Of a stretch of 20,000 nt of DNA, positions 15,985-20,000 are shown piece by piece (the stretch's first letter is position 1; each line of letters starts with the position of its first letter). The DNA lies in NCBI RefSeq assembly GCF_016294135.1, contig NZ_JAEDCO010000026.1, positions 1 to 20,000 of the forward strand, written 5' to 3'. The position numbers were made by a program, and so were the translations under genes. The stretch comes from Methanobrevibacter ruminantium (GTDB lineage Archaea > Methanobacteriota > Methanobacteria > Methanobacteriales > Methanobacteriaceae). Under the pieces are notes generated by a model, which was given only the letters and a program-made list of their open reading frames with translations, was not told the DNA's origin and did not search any database.

Positions 15985-16045
15985 ATCCACACCTCTAATT
16001 AAGAGAACTTATTAATTAATATAATAATTATTATACCATTTATAG

Positions 16046-16777
16046 TTATACACCTTTATAGCCTCTAGGTGTTACCATTTTATCATCAATGACTTTTGTA
16101 TTGGCATTTCCAATGAAAACAGTGGTAAACATATCCACTTCAGTGTCCTTAAGCTCCAAAAGGTTAGTGATATGATATTCTTCACCATCTCTTCCGATGT
16201 TTCTAACATATCCACAAATAGTGTCTTTACCTTTGAATTTCAATAATATTTCACATGCCTTTTTCAAGTAATCCTTTCTTTTATGACTTGAAGGATTATA
16301 AAGACAAATACAGAAATCCCCTTCACCAGCTAATGCCAATCGTTTTTCAATCAATTCCCAAGGAGTTAATAAATCTGATAAGCTGATTACAGCAAAGTCA
16401 TGACCTATTGGAGCTCCTAAAACTGCAGATCCACTTAAAACAGCACTTATGCCTGGAACAATATCGACTTCTACATCAGGATAGTCAACTGAGAGTTCAT
16501 AAACCAATCCTGCCATACCATATACACCAGCATCTCCACTGCAGACTACAGACACTGCATTTCCTTCTGCAGCTTTTTCCAATGCCATCTTACAGCGATC
16601 CACCTCTTTTCTCATTCCAGTGTACAAATACTCTTTTTCAGGCAAATACTCTTCTACAAGTTCCACATACTTTTTATAACCTACAATTAAATCTGAATCT
16701 TCAAGAGTCTCTTTAGCAGCAATGCTAAGGTATATCTCATTTCCAGGACCAATACCTACTACAGATACACATTTCAT
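16046..16777 (-). CDS. cbiH: cobalt-factor III / precorrin-3B C17-methyltransferase
   Basis: Methylates C17 and promotes ring contraction in the anaerobic pathway. At 243 aa it fits CbiH/CobJ. Visible motifs of the tetrapyrrole methylase fold: VGIGPGNE (7-14), CSGDAGVYGMAG (79-90), VPGISAVLSGSAVLGAPIG (107-125), and the CobJ/CbiH-specific ISLSDLLTPW (131-140) and CLYNPSSHKR (158-167). A strong GGAGGAA lies about 8 nt before the ATG on the minus strand. The gene follows cbiG by 78 bp and precedes cbiJ by 61 bp on the same strand. No C-terminal extra domain is present, unlike the longer CbiH60 of some bacteria. Confidence 0.93.
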   Translation of the reverse strand: MKCVSVVGIGPGNEIYLSIAAKETLEDSDLIVGYKKYVELVEEYLPEKEYLYTGMRKEVDRCKMALEKAAEGNAVSVVCSGDAGVYGMAGLVYELSVDYPDVEVDIVPGISAVLSGSAVLGAPIGHDFAVISLSDLLTPWELIEKRLALAGEGDFCICLYNPSSHKRKDYLKKACEILLKFKGKDTICGYVRNIGRDGEEYHITNLLELKDTEVDMFTTVFIGNANTKVIDDKMVTPRGYKGV

Positions 16778-16855
16778 AAATTCTTTCCTCCAATAGACAC
16801 CTTATTATTTTAAATTTTTTCCTAATTTACTTAATGAATAGATAATTATTATAAT

Positions 16856-17893
16856 TTATTTCTCCCAAGAGATATTTGGGTCATTTATTGCTAAAGCAAC
16901 AGTCACACCTGCACCGTCACAAGTGTCCTTTCTTCTAATCAATTTCCCATTGCTTTCCATAATTGCAGAACGTTCACATACATTATCCACTTCTACAACA
17001 CTTTTAACAAAATCGGACTTTGTAAAGTCCCCTTCAAGACTGTTAAGTTCATCTGCACTATAAGTATTAAAGGGCAAATCATATTTTTTAGCAAATTCTA
17101 AGATTCCTTTTTCATTAGCCTTTTTATCAATGCTTGCTATAGCTTTTAAAGCTAAAATATGATAATTTTCGCTTTTCAAGATATTTAAAATGGAGCTTTC
17201 TATCGCTCCAAAGCTTATTTCTTTTCTACATCCTATACCAACTGTAATGATTTGTGGGACTAATAATAATGTATCATTCCTACTTTCATTTTCTAGAATT
17301 TTATGAGTGATTATAACATCATACCCATCATAAATATCCTCATTAAAATCTTCTAAATCATTAAAATAAACATTTTTAGGCAGATTTCCATGAATCGCAT
17401 AATCCGATTTGATATGTACGGATTCTCCCTTTAGTAATTTAGATGAAACCAATTTGATGCATTCTGGATTTAATATTCGCAATCCTTGACTTTTTGCCCA
17501 AGTGTCCACTGCGAATACATTATTGATATCAGTAGCAGTTGTGATTACTGGAATTGCATTTAATATTTCAGATATCTTTAACGCCAATTCATTAGCCCCT
17601 CCAATGTGTCCAGAAAGAATTGGTATAGAAAACTGTCCTAATTCATCCACAACAACAACTGCAGGATCTTTTGTTTTGGTTTTAATGTAGGGAGCAATTG
17701 CCCTCAATGCTATTCCTATTGCCCCTATAAAGATAAGAGCATCAGTATTTGAAAAATGTTCCTCTGTCCAAGTTGACAAAGCACCTTTTCCACAACGAGT
17801 AAAATCCACATCATTAGCTTCAGATAATGAATTAGATAATTTATAGGCAATTTCCATACCATTATCTGTAAATGCAATAATTGATACTTTCAT
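16856..17893 (-). CDS. cbiG: cobalt-precorrin-5A hydrolase
   Basis: Opens the delta-lactone formed after ring contraction and releases the C20 carbon as acetaldehyde, making cobalt-precorrin-5B. The ATG at 17891-17893 (345 aa) is preferred because it begins MKVSIIAFTDNG like other CbiG proteins and GAGGTT lies 5-6 nt upstream; an open frame continues 15 codons further but lacks a ribosome-binding site. The central domain is diagnostic: FIGAIGIALRAIAPYIKTK (55-73), DPAVVVVDELG (76-86), SILSGHIGGANELA-type block PILSGHIGGANELA (91-104), and ITTATDINNVFAVDTWA (117-133). The C-terminal domain starts near VGIGCRKEISFGAIE (218-232). It lies 47 bp after cbiF, whose product is its substrate. Confidence 0.93.
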   Translation of the reverse strand: MKVSIIAFTDNGMEIAYKLSNSLSEANDVDFTRCGKGALSTWTEEHFSNTDALIFIGAIGIALRAIAPYIKTKTKDPAVVVVDELGQFSIPILSGHIGGANELALKISEILNAIPVITTATDINNVFAVDTWAKSQGLRILNPECIKLVSSKLLKGESVHIKSDYAIHGNLPKNVYFNDLEDFNEDIYDGYDVIITHKILENESRNDTLLLVPQIITVGIGCRKEISFGAIESSILNILKSENYHILALKAIASIDKKANEKGILEFAKKYDLPFNTYSADELNSLEGDFTKSDFVKSVVEVDNVCERSAIMESNGKLIRRKDTCDGAGVTVALAINDPNISWEK

Positions 17894-17940
17894 TCTTAAC
17901 CTCACAAATTCAAGCATAGTTGCTTGAAAATACATCAAAT

Positions 17941-18696
17941 TTATTTCTTAGCTTGTCTGAACTCAGTTGAAAAATCATCCGCATAAAGACGTGACAAGGA
18001 ATATTCACTATCTAAAACATCCCCGACAATTATTAAAGCTGTTTTTGTAATGTTGTTTTCCTTTGCAGTTTCATATAATGTTCCAACGGTACATCTCATA
18101 ACCTTTTCATCTGGCCAGGTTGCCTTATAAACTATTGCTGCAGGAGTGTCTTCAGTGTATTTTCCTTTTACAAGCTCTTTAGATAAATCCTTAAGGAGTC
18201 CTGTGCTTAAGAAAATAACCATAGTTGCCCCATGTTCAGCAAATGATGCAATGCTTTCCTTTTCAGGAACTGGAGTTCTTCCAGCCATACGAGTGATAAT
18301 TACGCTTTGGCTTACATCTGGCAAGGTATATTCCGCTTTCAATGCAGCTGCTGCACCACAGAAACTTGAAACACCAGGACATACATCATATGAAATTCCT
18401 TCTTCATCCAAGCGGTCCATCTGTTCACGAATTGCACCATAAATACTTGAATCTCCTGTGTGTAAACGGACAGTCATCTTATTTTCCTTCTCAGCTTCAA
18501 ACATCTTTTCCAAGACTTCATCTAAAGTCATTTTAGCACTGTCATAAATTTCACATGAATCCTTAGCATAATTTAATAAATCAGGATTGACTAATGAACC
18601 TGCATATATTATTACATCCGCTTCTTTTAGGAGTTCTGATCCTCTTATAGTTATTAAATCAACAGCTCCACTTCCTGCTCCAACAAAATGAATCAT
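17941..18696 (-). CDS. cbiF: cobalt-precorrin-4 C11-methyltransferase
   Basis: SAM-dependent methylation at C11. The start is placed at the ATG at 18694-18696 (251 aa): the minus strand shows GGAGGAA 6-8 nt before it, and the protein then begins MIHFVGAGSGAVDLITIRG, the normal CbiF/CobM N-terminus. An ATG five codons upstream overlaps that ribosome-binding site and is rejected. Motifs: YAGSLVNPDLL (31-41), RLHTGDSSIYGAIREQM (77-93), DVCPGVSSFCGAAAAL (104-119), ITRMAGRTPVPEKESIA (134-150) and VIFLSTG after it. The length is normal. It lies between cbiD (62 bp gap) and cbiG (47 bp gap), all on one strand. Confidence 0.94.
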   Translation of the reverse strand: MIHFVGAGSGAVDLITIRGSELLKEADVIIYAGSLVNPDLLNYAKDSCEIYDSAKMTLDEVLEKMFEAEKENKMTVRLHTGDSSIYGAIREQMDRLDEEGISYDVCPGVSSFCGAAAALKAEYTLPDVSQSVIITRMAGRTPVPEKESIASFAEHGATMVIFLSTGLLKDLSKELVKGKYTEDTPAAIVYKATWPDEKVMRCTVGTLYETAKENNITKTALIIVGDVLDSEYSLSRLYADDFSTEFRQAKK

Positions 18697-18758
18697 TATT
18701 AATTCCTCCATAATATAAAATAATAATCAAAATAACATAAATTTACATAATACTTTTT

Positions 18759-19898
18759 TCAATTTTTCCATAATTCTTTAAGATCATCTGCATTTTCACT
18801 TTCAAATAAAACTCCAGAATACTCTCCAGTATTGGCAAAGCATATGAATCCTATATTGATGTCATCTGGAACTCTTCTATCAACGTTATGCTGTATTCTA
18901 TCATTTAAGACTTCCATAGTTTTTTCCAATAAGTCATTTTCATACAGGATATCCAATACAGCATTTGTAGTTACACATTTTTGAATCTCATTCAAGATTT
19001 CAATATTGGCACCGGCCTCCAATGCACAAGACAATAGTGTTTCTATCCTCCCATCACCATTATGAGAATGGGTATTGAACATTCCAATACCTAATTTTAC
19101 TAATTTACCTATATGCCCTACTATGAGGATATTTTTAAAACCGAATTCAACAGAGCTATCCAAAGCTACATCAATGAAATTACTGCACATTATTCCAGGT
19201 TTTGGAGATAAGTTCAAATCCTCTTCAGTGAATTTTTTACCAAAATTGCCTAAAAATATTAGAATTGACTCATTGCTTTCTGCAGCAATTACACTTATCT
19301 CAACTTTAATTGAATCAGCTAATGCTTTGGCGCTCATTGGTTCAACAATACCTGTTGTACCCAATATTGAGATACCTCCAACTATGCCTAATTCAGGGTT
19401 GAAAGTTTTCTTTGCTATTTCTTCACCCTTCGGTACAGAAATTAAAACATGAAAGCCACCCTTATAATTATATTGCAACGCCAATTCATTTAATGAATCC
19501 TTTATCATTTTTCGAGGAACAGAGTTAATAGCAGACATACCAACTGGTTGATCTAGCCCCCCTTTAGTTACTTTTCCAACTCCTTTTCCACCTTCAATAA
19601 TAATTTCTGAAGAATCTGGCAATAACGTCACTTTGGAAGATACCAATATTCCATTAGTAATGTCAGGGTCATCACCACTATCCTTTTCAATAGAACAGCT
19701 TGCAACATTTTCATTAAACTGAGGGTTTAAAACATCAATTATGAGATCAGTTTGATTAGGTGTTGTGATTGCTACAGAATCCATTGATTCCTGTTTAAAG
19801 AGCATTGCTACTGCTGCCTTAGAAGCTGCCGCCGCACATGTTCCTGTTGTATAGCCACAACGCAATAATTTTTGATTAACCAAACGTTTTTCTGCCAT
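18759..19898 (-). CDS. cbiD: cobalt-precorrin-5B C1-methyltransferase
   Basis: Methylates C1 in the anaerobic corrin pathway; it has no sequence relation to the other tetrapyrrole methylases. The family signature is at the N-terminus, LRCGYTTGTCAAAASKAA (12-29). Further hallmarks: GGKGVGKVTKGGLDQPVG-type glycine-rich block (about 102-119), ISILGTTGIVEPMSAKALADS (about 175-195), and GHIGKLVKLGIGMFNTHSHNGDGR in the C-terminal third. At 379 aa it is of usual length. GGAGATG precedes the ATG by about 5-7 nt on the minus strand. It follows the partial gene at the window's edge by 28 bp. All conserved blocks are intact. Confidence 0.94.
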   Translation of the reverse strand: MAEKRLVNQKLLRCGYTTGTCAAAASKAAVAMLFKQESMDSVAITTPNQTDLIIDVLNPQFNENVASCSIEKDSGDDPDITNGILVSSKVTLLPDSSEIIIEGGKGVGKVTKGGLDQPVGMSAINSVPRKMIKDSLNELALQYNYKGGFHVLISVPKGEEIAKKTFNPELGIVGGISILGTTGIVEPMSAKALADSIKVEISVIAAESNESILIFLGNFGKKFTEEDLNLSPKPGIMCSNFIDVALDSSVEFGFKNILIVGHIGKLVKLGIGMFNTHSHNGDGRIETLLSCALEAGANIEILNEIQKCVTTNAVLDILYENDLLEKTMEVLNDRIQHNVDRRVPDDINIGFICFANTGEYSGVLFESENADDLKELWKN

Positions 19899-19927
19899 AA
19901 TACATCTCCAAAAAACTAATGAGTGAA

Positions 19928-20000
19928 TTACTTTACAACTACAATAGTGAAATATCCCATATTTTCATCAAATTCATCTAAAGAGTTATAGATTTTCTCA
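19928..20000 (-). CDS. cbiL: 3' end of a tetrapyrrole methylase, probably precorrin-2/cobalt-factor II C20-methyltransferase (partial)
   Basis: Only the last 23 codons are inside the window. They read EKIYNSLDEFDENMGYFTIVVVK and end in TAA (19928-19930); the rest lies beyond position 20000. The acidic run followed by a YF(S/T)-(I/V)-hydrophobic end is what I expect of CbiL/CobI C-termini. The context fits: it is the only ring methyltransferase of the anaerobic pathway missing from this cluster, and it lies 29 nt upstream of cbiD on the same strand. The assignment rests on so few residues that another gene is possible. Confidence 0.5.
   Translation of the reverse strand, partial: EKIYNSLDEFDENMGYFTIVVVK

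Noticed and set aside
17894..17938. 15-codon N-terminal extension of cbiG
   Set aside because: No ribosome-binding site precedes it, it runs nearly into the cbiF stop, and CbiG proteins normally begin at the MKVSIIAF-like start.

Overview
The window is AT-rich archaeal DNA, most likely from a gut or rumen methanogen of the Methanobacteriales, probably Methanobrevibacter or a close relative. This is inferred from strong GGAG/GGTGAT ribosome-binding sites, TATA-type promoters, oligo-T terminators, a Lys/Asn/Ile-rich proteome, an anaerobic cobamide pathway and paired archaeal U32 proteins. No database search was possible, so the genus is an inference.

Region 1 (1-5962, + strand) holds two tandem paralogous U32-family proteins (854 and 1011 aa). 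Both carry the four-cysteine cluster typical of the Fe-S-dependent U32 hydroxylation proteins. The second has two lysine/asparagine-rich insertions absent from the first. Region 2 (5963-7888, + strand) is a MutS2-like ATPase with an N-terminal helix-hairpin-helix segment and no Smr nuclease tail. Region 3 (about 7889-8336) has no protein gene. It contains an island of about 160 nt at roughly 46% GC in very AT-rich flanks. The island folds into several helices and has a TATA box on the minus strand. I read it as a stand-alone structured non-coding RNA that I cannot assign to a known family, and it is the most interesting object here.

Region 4 (8337-10762) is a group of small accessory genes. 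On the + strand are a membrane protein with two zinc ribbons and two EF-hand-like loops, and a 145 aa protein with a C-terminal four-cysteine motif. On the - strand are an 89 aa orphan and a double zinc-ribbon/TPR protein. A hairpin plus T-tract separates the convergent pairs.

Region 5 (10959-20000, - strand) is a nearly complete anaerobic (early-cobalt) corrin-ring gene cluster. In transcription order it reads: cbiL (3' end only, running off the window), cbiD, cbiF, cbiG, cbiH, cbiJ, cbiET fusion, cbiA, cbiC, cbiK. Together these cover cobalt insertion (CbiK), the C20, C17, C11, C1, C5 and C15 methylations (CbiL, H, F, D, E, T), ring opening with deacylation (CbiG), reduction (CbiJ), methyl migration (CbiC) and a,c-amidation (CbiA). 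They lead to cobyrinate a,c-diamide. The later steps (adenosylation, CbiP, CbiB, nucleotide loop) are not in the window. Translational overlaps at cbiJ/cbiET and cbiET/cbiA indicate a single transcript there. cbiK is separated by 231 bp and may have its own promoter. A 12-A run (12 T on the - strand) follows cbiK as a likely terminator.
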